Positions 53,715 through 62,504 are shown, numbered from the stretch's first letter. The stretch: DNA of 64,000 nt from Arthrobacter sp. MSA 4-2 (GCF_016405885.1 NZ_JAEKGC010000013.1:62001-126000), one strand, 5' to 3'. Notes: a model not told the origin generated them from the sequence alone. A program made the numbers and translations.

Positions 53715-54947
53715 GTGACGAGCCTCTCGACGCATCTCGAACCCCTGCCCGCACCGCCGGCCTACGGCGCCGGCACCGTCGGGGAAGTCCTGACCAGCGC
53801 CGCCGCGGCCCTCGGGCTCGGCGGGTTCGGCAACGCCCTCGGACTGCCGCCCGCCCGGCGGGTCTGCGTGGTGATGGTGGACGGTCTCGGGCTGTCCCTG
53901 CTGAAGAAGCGCGGAGGCCACGCCCCGTTCCTGCGCACGCACCTTGAGGGCGCCCGCACCCTCGGGTCGGCGTTCCCCTCGACCACCGCGGCCTCCCTGG
54001 CGAGCCTGGGCACCGGCCTGCCGCCGGGGCTGCACGGCATGGTCGGGTACGACGTGCTCGATCCCGCGCAGGACAAGGTGGTCAACATGCTCGGCAACTG
54101 GGACGACGGCGTCGACCCGGGGACCTGGCAGCCCCATCCCACGGTGTTCGAACGCGCCGCCCGCGACATTCCGGTCGTCACGGTCAGCCAGTCCCGCTTC
54201 GCCGATTCCCCGATGACCCGCGCGGCGCTGCGGGGCGGGAGCTTCCTCGGCGCGGGCACGCTGCAGGCACGGGTGCGTGGTGCCGCCGAGCAGCTCGCCA
54301 GCGCCGACACCATGCTCATGTACTTCTACCTCAACGACCTCGACAAGGCCGGCCACCGCCACGGCTGCGCCTCAACGGACTGGACGGACCGGCTTGAGGA
54401 CCTCGACTCGGCCATGAAGTCCCTCGCCCGGCAGATGCCGGCGGACACCCTGCTGCTGCTGACCGCCGACCACGGGATGGTCGATGTCGCCGAGGGCCAG
54501 CGCTTCGACTACTCGGCCCGGCCCGCCCTCGTGGACGGGATCGCCCACACCGCCGGGGAGCCGCGGATGGTCCACCTCTACTTCGAACCCGGCCTGGACA
54601 CCGCCGGCCGGGAGCGGCTGCGGTCGGCCTGGCAGGAGGCCTTCGGACGCCAGGCCTGGATCCTGACCCGGGGGGAGGCGGTGCAGTCCGGCCTGTTCGG
54701 GCCCACCGTCGATGCCTCGGTGCTCCCTCGGATCGGAGACCTGCTGGTGGCCGCGCGCGAGCCGATCGCCCTCTTCGACACCCGGCGCACCTCCGCATCC
54801 GCCCTCGAGGTGATCGGCCAGCACGGGTCAATGACGCGGGCCGAGCGCGAGGTGCCGCTGCTGACGCTGCGCCGGCCCGAACCCGCCCGGAAGGTCCCCG
54901 CACGGCGGGCGACGAAGCCCACCCCCGAAAGGCCGAACCATGGCTGA
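53715..54947 (+). CDS. Alkaline phosphatase superfamily nucleotide pyrophosphatase/phosphodiesterase
   Basis: This enzyme type hydrolyses phosphodiester or pyrophosphate bonds using two zinc ions. The 410-residue protein starts at GTG 53715. The metal site begins with VVMVDGLG near residue 55, the nucleophile Thr is in FPSTTAAS near 88, and LNDLDKAGHRHG and LTADHGMVDV supply the remaining metal ligands. No signal peptide is visible, so it appears cytoplasmic, unusual for animal relatives but common in actinobacteria. It overlaps tdk by 8 bp; a role in nucleotide turnover is therefore plausible. Confidence 0.88.
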   Translation: MTSLSTHLEPLPAPPAYGAGTVGEVLTSAAAALGLGGFGNALGLPPARRVCVVMVDGLGLSLLKKRGGHAPFLRTHLEGARTLGSAFPSTTAASLASLGTGLPPGLHGMVGYDVLDPAQDKVVNMLGNWDDGVDPGTWQPHPTVFERAARDIPVVTVSQSRFADSPMTRAALRGGSFLGAGTLQARVRGAAEQLASADTMLMYFYLNDLDKAGHRHGCASTDWTDRLEDLDSAMKSLARQMPADTLLLLTADHGMVDVAEGQRFDYSARPALVDGIAHTAGEPRMVHLYFEPGLDTAGRERLRSAWQEAFGRQAWILTRGEAVQSGLFGPTVDASVLPRIGDLLVAAREPIALFDTRRTSASALEVIGQHGSMTRAEREVPLLTLRRPEPARKVPARRATKPTPERPNHG

Positions 54948-55662
54948 ACTTCTGTTTTTCTGCGGCACGATGGACTCCGGAAAATCGACGCTTGCCCTGC
55001 AGATAGAGCACAACCACCGCGCCCGTGGCCGGAAGGGCGTGCTGTTCAGCTCCCACGACCGGGCCGGCGAGTCGATGATTTCAAGCCGTCTGGGGCTGCA
55101 GACCCGCGCCGTCGAGGTGCACCCAGACACCGACTTCTGGAGCGAGGTGACCGGACGGCTCACGCAGGGTGCGCGGGTGGACTACCTCATCTGCGACGAA
55201 GCGCAGTTCTACACCGCGGACCAGATCGATCAGCTGGCACGCATCGCCGACGACATGGACATCGACGTCTTCGCCTTCGGCATCACCTCGGATTTCAGGA
55301 CGAGGCTCTTTCCTGGTTCCCAGCGGCTCGTGGAGCTTGCGGACCGCATCCAGGTACTCCAGGTCGAGGCCCTGTGCTGGTGTGGGAAGCGCGCCACCCA
55401 TAACGCGCGCATCGTGGACGGCACCATGGTCGTCGAGGGGGACCAGATGGTTGTCGGCGACGTCGAGGCGGCGGCCGACCCCGATGCCGTGAGGCAAACG
55501 CCCCGGTCGGCCGGTGCGGCGGAGCCGGTCACCGAGTACGAGACGCTGTGCCGCAGGCACCACATGCGCCGGCAGACCTCGCGCGCCTCGAACGCGCTGG
55601 TGGGCAACGAACTGCCGCTGCCGTTCGAGCCGGCCCCGGAGGCGGAACCGGCAACGCTCTGA
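54940..55662 (+). CDS. tdk: Thymidine kinase
   Basis: Tdk phosphorylates thymidine with ATP in the salvage pathway. The 240-residue protein shows the P-loop GTMDSGKST (residues 9-17), the DEAQFY segment with the catalytic Glu near residue 86, GITSDFRTRLFPGS, and the zinc ribbon (CWCGKRATHNAR, then LCRRHHMRR). It overlaps the end of the phosphodiesterase gene by 8 bp, implying coupling. It differs from some actinobacteria, such as M. tuberculosis, that lack this type of kinase. Together with dut at 58.5 kb, the window holds two dTTP-supply genes, in separate units. Confidence 0.95.
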   Translation: MAELLFFCGTMDSGKSTLALQIEHNHRARGRKGVLFSSHDRAGESMISSRLGLQTRAVEVHPDTDFWSEVTGRLTQGARVDYLICDEAQFYTADQIDQLARIADDMDIDVFAFGITSDFRTRLFPGSQRLVELADRIQVLQVEALCWCGKRATHNARIVDGTMVVEGDQMVVGDVEAAADPDAVRQTPRSAGAAEPVTEYETLCRRHHMRRQTSRASNALVGNELPLPFEPAPEAEPATL

Positions 55663-55726
55663 GGCGCCGGCGGGAATTCGGGGACCCGCAGGGCTTTGGG
55701 GAGCCGGGGGATCCTGGGAAACCGCT

Positions 55727-55744
55727 GGGCTCGCTAGGGAGCCC
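55727..55744. terminator. Possible hairpin between tdk and sepH
   Basis: GGGCTC (55727-55732) pairs with GAGCCC (55739-55744) in the 161-bp gap between these convergent genes. The stem is short and no T-tract follows. Two copies of GGGATCCT flank it. Confidence 0.35.
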
Positions 55745-55823
55745 GGCGGGATCCTAGCGAAAAACCGGGTCGTGGGAACCCTTAGATCCTTCCCGCCCGC
55801 CGCGGCGCACGGGCCGCGTACAG

Positions 55824-57089
55824 CTAGTCGCCCTTGGTGCCGAAGACGATCTGGTCCCAGCTGGGCACGCTTGAGCGCTTGGGCTTGATGCGCCGGTCGG
55901 CCGGTTCCTCGGCCTTGGCCGCGGCACCGCCGTCCCTTCCTTTATCGCCGGACTGCTCCCGGCGGTCGCCCGGGCCTGCCTGGGCGGGCGTCCCGGAGGC
56001 GTCGGGAGTGTCTCTACCCCGGGACCCATCGGCAGGTGCGCCGTCCTCGTCGGCGGCGCGGACCGGAACGGCGAAAATGCTGATCTCGCGGGTCTCGGTG
56101 CTGACCCCATGGTAGAGCCGGGGCGAGCCGTCAGCGTGGAGGTCGGGGTCCTCTCCACTCTCCCGGGGCGCAGGAGCGAGGCTCAGTCCCGGGGGCAGTG
56201 AGCCGTCCTCGGCTTCGAATCCATCGCGTGGGTGCGCCGCGGGAATGCTTCCCCTGGTCAGCAGTTCGGCGAGGTTGTCATCGCTGTCCTCGTCGGCCCC
56301 GAGCCGCTGGCCGCGGCGCGAGCGCAGGACATCGAGGAGGCCGTCGGCGTCGTCGTGGGTCTCGACGGGGGGCTCCGCGGCCTTCTCGGCCTCGAAGTCG
56401 AAGACCCGGTCGGCGACGGCGCTGAGCCGGCGGTTGGGGAGCGGCCCGTCGAGCGGCTCGAGTTCGCTCAGCAGCTGCGCCCACCGGTTGGCGTTCACGA
56501 CGGTCTTGCGGGAGGGGTTGAACGTCCACTGCGCGGGCGGTTCCTCGCCGACGTTCACGGCCGAGCTTTCGGGGAGGTCGAAGCGGGCCACCACCGTCCA
56601 GGCGCCGTCGGTGCGCCGCCAGGAGTCCCATTCGATGTTCGCGGCGTCGACCCCGTAGGCCTCGAGCCGGAACGCAACCATTTCACCGAGCTGGGCCGGG
56701 TTGTCGCCGAAGGCGGAGCGGTAACCGTCGTGGGAGGGAAGGGGCGCCGCCACCTCGACGCGCTGGGCGAGGTAGGCCATGTAGTCGCGCTCAGCGCGCA
56801 CGGGGCCCTCGTACCTCAGGATGTGGGAGAGTTCGAGCCCCGACTCCTCGGCGATCCCCTGCGCCGTCGCGCCGCTGCGGATGCGGGCTTGGATGTCCCG
56901 CGGCGTCAGGTGGGTCGACGGGCCGGTCCGGCCGGTCGGGGAGGGCGGGGCGGCAGGAGCGACCCGCGTCGACTGCCGGGACGCTCCCGCTCGAAGGGCT
57001 TCGTCGATCGGCAGACGAAACGAGGCTCCTCCGTCGCCGCTTAACAGCAGATGATCGCCATCCACACCAACCAGGCGCAGCTCCTGCAT
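55824..57089 (-). CDS. sepH: Septation protein SepH (DUF3071)
   Basis: SepH binds FtsZ and promotes its assembly in sporulating and rod-shaped Actinobacteria. The ATG at 57089 (421 aa) follows GGAGG by 7 nt; the open frame upstream of it is spurious. The N-terminal DUF3071 domain starts MQELRLVGVDGDHLLL. A helix-turn-helix follows at about residues 70-110 (HLTPRDIQARIRSG and AQGIAEESGLELSHILRYEGPV). The C-terminal half is acidic and disordered and ends with a conserved basic KRSSVPSWDQIVFG motif, as in known SepH proteins. It faces tdk convergently and diverges from the DUF4193 gene. Confidence 0.92.
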   Translation of the reverse strand: MQELRLVGVDGDHLLLSGDGGASFRLPIDEALRAGASRQSTRVAPAAPPSPTGRTGPSTHLTPRDIQARIRSGATAQGIAEESGLELSHILRYEGPVRAERDYMAYLAQRVEVAAPLPSHDGYRSAFGDNPAQLGEMVAFRLEAYGVDAANIEWDSWRRTDGAWTVVARFDLPESSAVNVGEEPPAQWTFNPSRKTVVNANRWAQLLSELEPLDGPLPNRRLSAVADRVFDFEAEKAAEPPVETHDDADGLLDVLRSRRGQRLGADEDSDDNLAELLTRGSIPAAHPRDGFEAEDGSLPPGLSLAPAPRESGEDPDLHADGSPRLYHGVSTETREISIFAVPVRAADEDGAPADGSRGRDTPDASGTPAQAGPGDRREQSGDKGRDGGAAAKAEEPADRRIKPKRSSVPSWDQIVFGTKGD

Positions 57090-57406
57090 TAAAATCCTCC
57101 AGCCGACAGTAATTACTAGTCGAAACTCTGCCACTGAATGCCCGTCATTCCTACTACACCCCGTGGTGTGGCGCGGTTTCTTGGGCTGCGGCAGCCAGGC
57201 GGCCGACGGCAGCCGCCCGGCCCGGCGGGCACTCCGGCCGACACGGTGCGCGCCCCCGCCGACACGGCGGGCGCCGGGCAGCGGCACCGGGACCGCCCCA
57301 ATGAGGCAGAATGCACTGGTAAAAGTCCCACACACCGGGGCCGGGCCAGGGCTTTCCGGACCGGCCCAGCTGCTGCCCCCGAAGACCGGAGCGTGAAGGA
57401 ACCACC
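57090..57406. other. Divergent intergenic region between sepH and DUF4193
   Basis: These 317 bases carry the promoters of both genes. On the sepH side an AT-rich patch (TAGTAATTACT on the minus strand, near 57107-57117) may hold its -10. A short hairpin ACACC/GGTGT lies near 57155. On the DUF4193 side GAAGGA precedes the ATG. I see no gene. Confidence 0.4.
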
Positions 57407-57706
57407 ATGGCGACCGACTACGACGCGTCGAGCACCACCGATGAAGTAACAGCCGCCGAGCCAATCGAGGAACTGCGCACCACGGCCGCCGCCGTGCAGT
57501 CGCCGGTGGTCGACGAGGATGAGACCGAGGCTGCCGATTCCTTCGAACTGCCCGGGGCCGACCTCTCACATGAGGAACTGACCGTTCAGATCCTGCCCGC
57601 GCAGGCCGACGAGTTCACCTGTTCCTCATGCTTTCTGGTCCGCCACCGCTCCCAGATCGCGCGCGAGAAGAACGGGCTGCTGTTCTGCAGCGAGTGCGAA
57701 GGCTGA
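57407..57706 (+). CDS. DUF4193 family zinc-ribbon protein
   Basis: This 99-residue protein is conserved across Actinobacteria (Rv2699c in M. tuberculosis), function unknown. The N-terminal 60 residues are acidic and disordered. The C-terminal part shows CSSC and CSEC, a four-Cys metal site at about residues 72-75 and 95-98. The ATG follows AAGGA by 6 nt. The stop codon lies inside a perfect 26-bp palindrome shared with the convergent DUF3093 gene. Confidence 0.88.
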   Translation: MATDYDASSTTDEVTAAEPIEELRTTAAAVQSPVVDEDETEAADSFELPGADLSHEELTVQILPAQADEFTCSSCFLVRHRSQIAREKNGLLFCSECEG

Positions 57707-57722
57707 GCCGGCTCAGCCTTCG
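57697..57722. terminator. Perfect 26-bp palindrome spanning two convergent stop codons
   Basis: Bases 57697-57709 (CGAAGGCTGAGCC) are the reverse complement of 57710-57722 with no spacer. The TGA of the DUF4193 gene and the TGA of the DUF3093 gene lie symmetrically in the two arms, so both proteins end in Glu-Gly encoded by the same bases. It probably serves as a shared transcription end. Confidence 0.75.
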
Positions 57723-58177
57723 AGGGCCGCAGTGAACTGCTTGGGCCTGCGGGTGGACGCGAGCCAGTACGGGGTGCGGTCCTCGGGGTCGGTGACTTCG
57801 ATCCGGACCACGGGGGAGATCCAGCCCCGGATGCAGAGGTAGGCCAGGCCGTTGAGGGCGGTACCGCGCTGCTCGGTCGCCTCGTCGCCGGTGTAGGCCG
57901 ATACCGCGCCCAGGTAGCGGCGCTCGATCGTCGCCCGGCCGACCGTGAGGGTCGTGGGCGTGACCAGGATCCGCGGGGTGGAAAGGACAAGCAGGATCAC
58001 CAGGACCAGCGCGATCACCGCTGCCGCCGCGAACCCGATGAACACATCGATGGGGGCAAAGGTCACGATGGACGCCGCGGCGGCACCCAGCACCAGCAGC
58101 CAGACCCAGGGTGATGGCCACAGCCGCTCGGAATAGATGACGGTGTCCTCCACGGACCCTTCTGCGGCTTTCGACAT
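57713..58177 (-). CDS. DUF3093 family membrane protein
   Basis: This 154-residue protein has two adjacent membrane helices (WVWLLVLGAAAASIVTFAP and AAAVIALVLVILLVLS, residues 27-66) and a C-terminal PH-like soluble domain ending YWLASTRRPKQFTAAL. It matches DUF3093 (Rv2698 by position). Function unknown. A TAAGTG hexamer lies 7 nt before the ATG on the minus strand, so it may be leaderless. Confidence 0.87.
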   Translation of the reverse strand: MSKAAEGSVEDTVIYSERLWPSPWVWLLVLGAAAASIVTFAPIDVFIGFAAAAVIALVLVILLVLSTPRILVTPTTLTVGRATIERRYLGAVSAYTGDEATEQRGTALNGLAYLCIRGWISPVVRIEVTDPEDRTPYWLASTRRPKQFTAALEG

Positions 58178-58465
58178 GCTCTAACACTTACACCTTTTGC
58201 CGAGAGGTTTCATCCCGGCGGCGGGCCTCCACCCAGCGCCCGAGGCGCTAAAGTGGTGTGCTGGGGCAGCAGCAGCGGTGGAAGATCAGCCCGGGGATGG
58301 CGGCCCGCCCTGCCCGCCGCGGAGTCCACCCGCGGCACCCCCGCGAAGACCACCGCAGCGACAGAAACACCATCAGTTCAGGTTCACCGAACGTCCAAGT
58401 TCAGCGAACGTCCCACCGCTGCCGGCGCTGCCGGCACCGGTGCACACCAGAGGTTGGAGAAGCCC

Positions 58466-58960
58466 GTGCCAGACCCGCAGCAGGACCTGCAGGTGCAGAT
58501 CGTGATGCTCGACGACGCCCTCGAACCGCCCGCCTACGCCCAGCCGGGGGACGCCGGCGCGGACCTGCGCAGCCGCATCGACGTATCGCTCGCGCCGGGG
58601 GAGCGCCGGCTGGTTCCCACCGGGGTGTCCATCGCCCTGCCCGCCGGCTACGCAGGCTTCGTCCACCCCCGCTCCGGCCTGGCGGCCAGACACGGGCTGT
58701 CCGTCGTCAATGCCCCCGGCACCATCGATGCCGGCTACCGCGGTGAGGTCCAGGTCATCCTGCTGAACACCGACCGCTCCGCAACAGTGCACCTGGCGCG
58801 CGGCGACCGGGTGGCGCAGCTCGTGATCCAGCGGGTCGAGCAGGCGACCTTCGTACAGGTCCAGGAACTGCCCGAATCGGTGCGCGGCGCAAACGGCTTC
58901 GGCTCCACCGGTGGCTTCACCCCCGTGCCGGAGGCGCACAACCCCGCCACCGGCGGCTGA
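58466..58960 (+). CDS. dut: Deoxyuridine 5'-triphosphate nucleotidohydrolase (dUTPase)
   Basis: Dut hydrolyses dUTP to dUMP, keeping uracil out of DNA and supplying dTMP synthesis. The GTG at 58466 (164 aa) has GGAGA 6 nt upstream; the frame is open back to 58253, but the upstream part lacks family features. All trimeric dUTPase motifs are visible: GDAGADLRS, HPRSGLAARHG, VNAPGTIDAGYRGE, GDRVAQLVI and the C-terminal ATP-lid-like GANGFGSTGGF. A TAAAGT hexamer at 58250 suggests a leader of about 200 nt. The DUF3710 gene follows in the same direction. Confidence 0.95.
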   Translation: MPDPQQDLQVQIVMLDDALEPPAYAQPGDAGADLRSRIDVSLAPGERRLVPTGVSIALPAGYAGFVHPRSGLAARHGLSVVNAPGTIDAGYRGEVQVILLNTDRSATVHLARGDRVAQLVIQRVEQATFVQVQELPESVRGANGFGSTGGFTPVPEAHNPATGG

Positions 58961-59039
58961 GCCGCCCCCACAACAGACCGGGCGCTTCGCCGTCCGGAAC
59001 CGAACACCACGTCGACAGATCGAGGAGAGGAACCCACAA

Positions 59040-59798
59040 ATGGTTTTTGGGCGCCTGAAGAAGAAGAAGCAGGACGACGGCTCGGCGGAGCCCCAGGGCA
59101 CCGATGCCGCGGACACCGGCGGAACCGAGGCGGAAGCCGCCGAGACGCAGGAGCCGGCGGAGGCGACCCCCGAGGCACAGCGGCGTGAACTCGGTCCCTT
59201 CGATTCGGCCGAGAAGGACTCAACCGAGGGCTACATCGATCTCGGGGCGCTGAAGATCGGTGCCGCCGAAGGACTCCAGCTGCGCCTCGAGGTGGAGGAG
59301 CGCACCAAGCGGGTCATCGCCGTCACCCTCGACCTCGGCGGCTCGACCCTGCAGCTCCAGGCCTTCGCCGCACCCCGCTCCGAAGGCGTCTGGGACGAGA
59401 TCCGCCAGCAGATCGGCCTCTCCGTGGGATCCCAGGGCGGCACGGTGCAGGAACGGCAGGGCACCTTCGGCACCGAACTGATCGCCCAGCTGCCCGCCCC
59501 GCTGCCCGACGGAACCTCCGGCGTCCGCGTGGCCCGGTTCGTGGGCGTGGACGGCCCGCGCTGGTTCCTGCGCGGCGTCTTCGGCGGACCGGCGGCGCTC
59601 AACGCGGCCGCGGCCGCGCCGGTGGAGGCCCTCTTCCGCAACGTCGTCGTCGTCCGCGGGGACCACCCGCTTCCCCCGCGCGAGCTCCTGCCGCTGCGCC
59701 TGCCCAAGGATGCGTCCCCCACCCCGAACCCCGCGACGCCGGCCCGTCCCGGGCTCACCGCGCCCCAGCGCGGCCCCGAGATCACCGAGATTGGCTGA
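59040..59798 (+). CDS. DUF3710 family protein
   Basis: This 252-residue soluble protein is conserved in Actinobacteria next to dut (Rv2696c in M. tuberculosis); its function is unknown. The ATG at 59040 follows GGAGAGG. A basic start (MVFGRLKKKKQ) and an acidic disordered stretch (residues 15-50) precede the domain, with GYIDLGALKI, WDEIRQQIGLSVGSQGG and WFLRGVFGGPA as recognisable segments. It is followed immediately by the OB-fold gene with overlapping ends, so they form an operon with DUF3159. Confidence 0.87.
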   Translation: MVFGRLKKKKQDDGSAEPQGTDAADTGGTEAEAAETQEPAEATPEAQRRELGPFDSAEKDSTEGYIDLGALKIGAAEGLQLRLEVEERTKRVIAVTLDLGGSTLQLQAFAAPRSEGVWDEIRQQIGLSVGSQGGTVQERQGTFGTELIAQLPAPLPDGTSGVRVARFVGVDGPRWFLRGVFGGPAALNAAAAAPVEALFRNVVVVRGDHPLPPRELLPLRLPKDASPTPNPATPARPGLTAPQRGPEITEIG

Positions 59799-60111
59799 CA
59801 CCGGCCGGTCCCTGCCCCCGGCGGGCGGGGCCGCCCGCGGAGCCCGCGGGCGGCTGCACGGGCGCGGGCTGATCGACTCCGTCACCTACCAGCCGAAGAA
59901 CGCGCCACCGCGTTTCTCCGCCATCGTGAGGGTCGACGCCGGACCCCTGCCCGGGACGCGGGTACGCCTTGTATGGATGGGTCAGCGTGAAGTGCGCGGC
60001 ATCGAAGCCGGCGTCGAACTGGCCTTCGAAGGCATGGCGAGCCAGGTCGAGGGCATGCTGACCGTGTACAACCCGCGCTATGAAATTATTGGACGGCCCG
60101 AGGAGCCCTGA
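59791..60111 (+). CDS. OB-fold nucleic-acid-binding-like protein
   Basis: This small protein (about 106 residues) carries a single OB-fold domain. The beta-strand pattern is GRLHGRGLIDSVTY, FSAIVRVDAG, TRVRLVWMGQREVRGIEAGVELAFEG and TVYNPRYEII. The most likely start is TTG at 59791, overlapping the DUF3710 stop by 8 bp; no ATG or GTG is available in frame near the domain. Rv2694c is its positional counterpart. DNA or RNA binding is inferred from the fold only. Confidence 0.75.
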   Translation: MADTGRSLPPAGGAARGARGRLHGRGLIDSVTYQPKNAPPRFSAIVRVDAGPLPGTRVRLVWMGQREVRGIEAGVELAFEGMASQVEGMLTVYNPRYEIIGRPEEP

Positions 60112-60840
60112 GTGAACCAGAACCCGAAGCAGAACCAGCACGGCGACGCCCAGGACCGTCCGCGGCCCGAGGACCTCGCGTCCCAGTACGCGGCGCGGGC
60201 GGGCGTGAAGCGAACGGCCCACGGCAGCATCGACGTCCTCTCCTCCGTGGGCGGGGTGCAGGGGCTCTCCGAGAGCATCGTGCCGGGACTGGTGTTCACC
60301 GTGCTGTTCACCATCACGCGGGACCTGATGGTGTCCCTGGTGGCCGCCCTCGCCGCCGCCGCGGTCTTCTCGGTGATCCGGCTGGTCTCCCGCCGGCCCC
60401 TCACCCAGGCCCTCTCGGGGCTCATCGGCGTGGCGTTCTGCGCCATCGTCGCGCTGCGGACCGGCAACGCCGAAGATTTCTTCCTGCCAGGCTTCTATAT
60501 CAACGCCGCGTACATCGCCGCCATGGCCCTCTCCATCGCCGTGCGCTGGCCGATCGCGGGCGTCCTGTTCGGCTTTATCCGCTCCGAGGGCACCGAATGG
60601 CGGAAGGATCCCCTGCGCGTGAGGGCCTACTCGCTGGCGACGTGGATCATCATCTCCGTGCTCGCGCTGCGCCTGGCCGTCCAGCTGCCGCTCTACCTGG
60701 CCGGTAATGTGGCCGCCCTCGGGACGCTGCGCGTCGCGATGGGGCTGCCGCTGTACGCGCTGGGGCTGTGGCTGGCGTGGCTGGTGTCCCGGCCGACCGC
60801 ACCCACAACCCCCGCCCCACAGCCCGGCGCCGCCCGCTAG
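60112..60840 (+). CDS. DUF3159 family membrane protein
   Basis: This 242-residue protein has five or six membrane helices, the N-terminal 60 residues being soluble (MNQNPKQNQHGDAQDRP on). The GTG start at 60112 abuts the stop of the OB-fold gene. Recognisable segments are GVQGLSESIVPGLVFTVLF, SRRPLTQALSGLIGVAFCA, and the GFYINAAYIAAM helix. It matches DUF3159 (Rv2693c by position), function unknown. It is the last gene of the dut-DUF3710-OB-DUF3159 unit and faces the TrkA genes. Confidence 0.87.
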   Translation: MNQNPKQNQHGDAQDRPRPEDLASQYAARAGVKRTAHGSIDVLSSVGGVQGLSESIVPGLVFTVLFTITRDLMVSLVAALAAAAVFSVIRLVSRRPLTQALSGLIGVAFCAIVALRTGNAEDFFLPGFYINAAYIAAMALSIAVRWPIAGVLFGFIRSEGTEWRKDPLRVRAYSLATWIIISVLALRLAVQLPLYLAGNVAALGTLRVAMGLPLYALGLWLAWLVSRPTAPTTPAPQPGAAR

Positions 60841-60939
60841 GCGGGGCAGGCCCGCGGCCCGCTACCCCCGCCCGAAAGCCCGGGCGCCCTGTGCGGGGAG
60901 GCGGCCCGGACGCCGGGCGTCGGGAGCCGGGGCCGCCCG

Positions 60940-61629
60940 TCAGGCCGGGGTCGAGTCCGCCTCCGGCCGGCTGCGTGCCGCCAGGGCGCTCCGCAGGTCG
61001 TTCTCCGCCGCCACCGCCGCCAGGAAGAACAGTTCGTCGCCTTCCTCCACGGTGTCGTCAGGGCTCGGCGTGACGGGCACGTCGTCGCGCAGGATCGCCA
61101 CCACCGCACAGTCGAGGGGGAGCGCGACCGAGCTCAGGGGCTGCCCGACCAGGGGGGAATCCTGGGGCACCGTGAACTCGAGGATCGAGGAGACCCCGGT
61201 CTGCAGCGTGAGCAGGCGCACCAGGTCGCCGATCTCCACCGCCTCCTCGACGAGCGCGGTCATCAGGCGCGGCGTGTTCACCGCGACATCGACGCCCCAC
61301 GAGTCGTCGAACATCCAGTCGTTTTTCGGGTTGTTCACCCGGCCCACGGTGCGGCCCACACCGAATTCGCTCTTGGCCAGCAGCGACACTACGAGGTTGA
61401 CCTTGTCGTCCCCGGTGGCGGAGACGACGACGTCGGCCTCGTCGAGCCGTGCGTCCTTGAGGGTCGTCAGCTCGCAGGCGTCCCCGATGAGCCATTTGGC
61501 GCCCTTGAGTCCGCTGCGCCCGATCACCTCGGGCTTTTCGTCGATCAGGAGGATCTCGTGGTTGTTCGACAGCAGCTCGCGCGCGATCGAGGACCCGACG
61601 CTCCCTGCTCCGGCAATGACAACTCTCAT
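60940..61629 (-). CDS. trkA: TrkA-type potassium uptake regulator, second of pair (CeoC-like)
   Basis: This is a cytoplasmic RCK-domain protein that binds NAD(H) or a nucleotide and gates a potassium transporter. The 229-residue protein begins with a Rossmann motif MRVVIAGAGSVGSSIARELL and has the acidic ribose-binding LLIDEKPE, then ATGDDKVNLV. A C-terminal TrkA_C domain follows (residues 145-215). It overlaps the first trkA gene by 4 bp. In M. tuberculosis the same pair is CeoB/CeoC beside the Rv2690c permease. Confidence 0.92.
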   Translation of the reverse strand: MRVVIAGAGSVGSSIARELLSNNHEILLIDEKPEVIGRSGLKGAKWLIGDACELTTLKDARLDEADVVVSATGDDKVNLVVSLLAKSEFGVGRTVGRVNNPKNDWMFDDSWGVDVAVNTPRLMTALVEEAVEIGDLVRLLTLQTGVSSILEFTVPQDSPLVGQPLSSVALPLDCAVVAILRDDVPVTPSPDDTVEEGDELFFLAAVAAENDLRSALAARSRPEADSTPA

Positions 61630-62300
61630 TCGGCATTCTCCTTGGGTGGACCTGCGAGAATCCGCCCTATTTCATCGGTCGCGGTTGTCTTCATCATGGC
61701 GTGCACGATGTCGCCCTGCTGGTAGCTGGTCTCACCCGTGGGCAGCATCCCCTCGCCGAACCGCGTCAGGTACGCGATGCGCACCCCGCCGGCGGCCTCG
61801 ATGTCCTTGAGCGGACGGCCCAGCCAGGCGTCGTTGAGTGAGAGTTCTCCCAGGATCAGGCGCCCCGAGGTTTCGCGGTAGTCCCCGTCGATGCTCTGCT
61901 CCGGCAGGATCCGCCGCAGCACCTGGTCGGCGCTCCAGCGGACGGCGGCCACCGTGGGGATGCCGAGCCGCTGGTAGATCTCGGCCCGGCCCGGATCGTA
62001 GATGCGGGCCACCACGTGGCGGACGTGGAAGGTCTCCCGGGCCACCCGGGTCGCCAGGATGTTCGAGTTGTCTCCGCTGGAGACGGCCGCGAAGGCGTAG
62101 GCGTTCTCGATGTCGGCGTGCTTGAGGGTGTCCCGGTCGAACCCGACCCCGGTGACCTTCCGGCCGCCGAAGGAGGACCGCAGGCGCCGAAACGCCCGGT
62201 CGTCCTGGTCGATGATGGCCACGCTGTGGCCCGACTCGTCGAGGGTGTGGGCGAGGCTGACCCCCACCCTGCCGCATCCCATGATCACAAAATGAGCCAT
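61626..62300 (-). CDS. trkA: TrkA-type potassium uptake regulator, first of pair (CeoB-like)
   Basis: This is the paired RCK protein. The ATG at 62300 (224 aa) starts MAHFVIMGCGRVGVSLAHTL, a classic GxGxxG motif, so the longer open frame upstream is ignored. The second strand ends in AIIDQDDRAF, the AVSSGDNSNILA segment follows, and a TrkA_C domain occupies residues 135-215. Two single-domain RCK proteins from one operon probably form the gating ring. The divergent neighbour is a KimA-like potassium permease, so the likely target is adjacent. Confidence 0.92.
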   Translation of the reverse strand: MAHFVIMGCGRVGVSLAHTLDESGHSVAIIDQDDRAFRRLRSSFGGRKVTGVGFDRDTLKHADIENAYAFAAVSSGDNSNILATRVARETFHVRHVVARIYDPGRAEIYQRLGIPTVAAVRWSADQVLRRILPEQSIDGDYRETSGRLILGELSLNDAWLGRPLKDIEAAGGVRIAYLTRFGEGMLPTGETSYQQGDIVHAMMKTTATDEIGRILAGPPKENAE

Positions 62301-62491
62301 CGAGGGCACCCCTGTCTCCTGCTGCGCCCGGTGGCATTCCGGGCTGCTTACCGGCTCAATCCGGTCGGTGTCCGGTCGTCGTCCGGAGGCGCTCGGCGGC
62401 CGGTGCTGGGCGGCGGCTTGCACAGCCGCAGACCGCAGCGCCGGCTGCCGTAGGTCTCCAGCCTAATGGCTTCGGCGGGGCATAAACGCGC

Positions 62492-62504
62492 TAGTCTGGG
62501 GGCC
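62492..62504 (+). promoter_or_regulatory. Likely leaderless promoter of the KimA-like permease gene
   Basis: TAGTCT (62492-62497) is followed by 7 nt and the GTG at 62505. No ribosome-binding sequence is visible. A c-di-AMP riboswitch, which controls kimA in Bacillus, is not evident in the 204-bp gap. Confidence 0.5.

Noticed and set aside
58253-58465. 71-codon N-terminal extension of Dut
   Set aside because: It lacks family features, and GTG 58466 has GGAGA 6 nt upstream and gives normal length.
62301-62504. c-di-AMP (ydaO) riboswitch before the KimA-like gene
   Set aside because: The 204-bp gap is too short for it together with the promoters, I see no matching conserved elements, and the -10 lies 7 nt before the GTG, leaving no leader.
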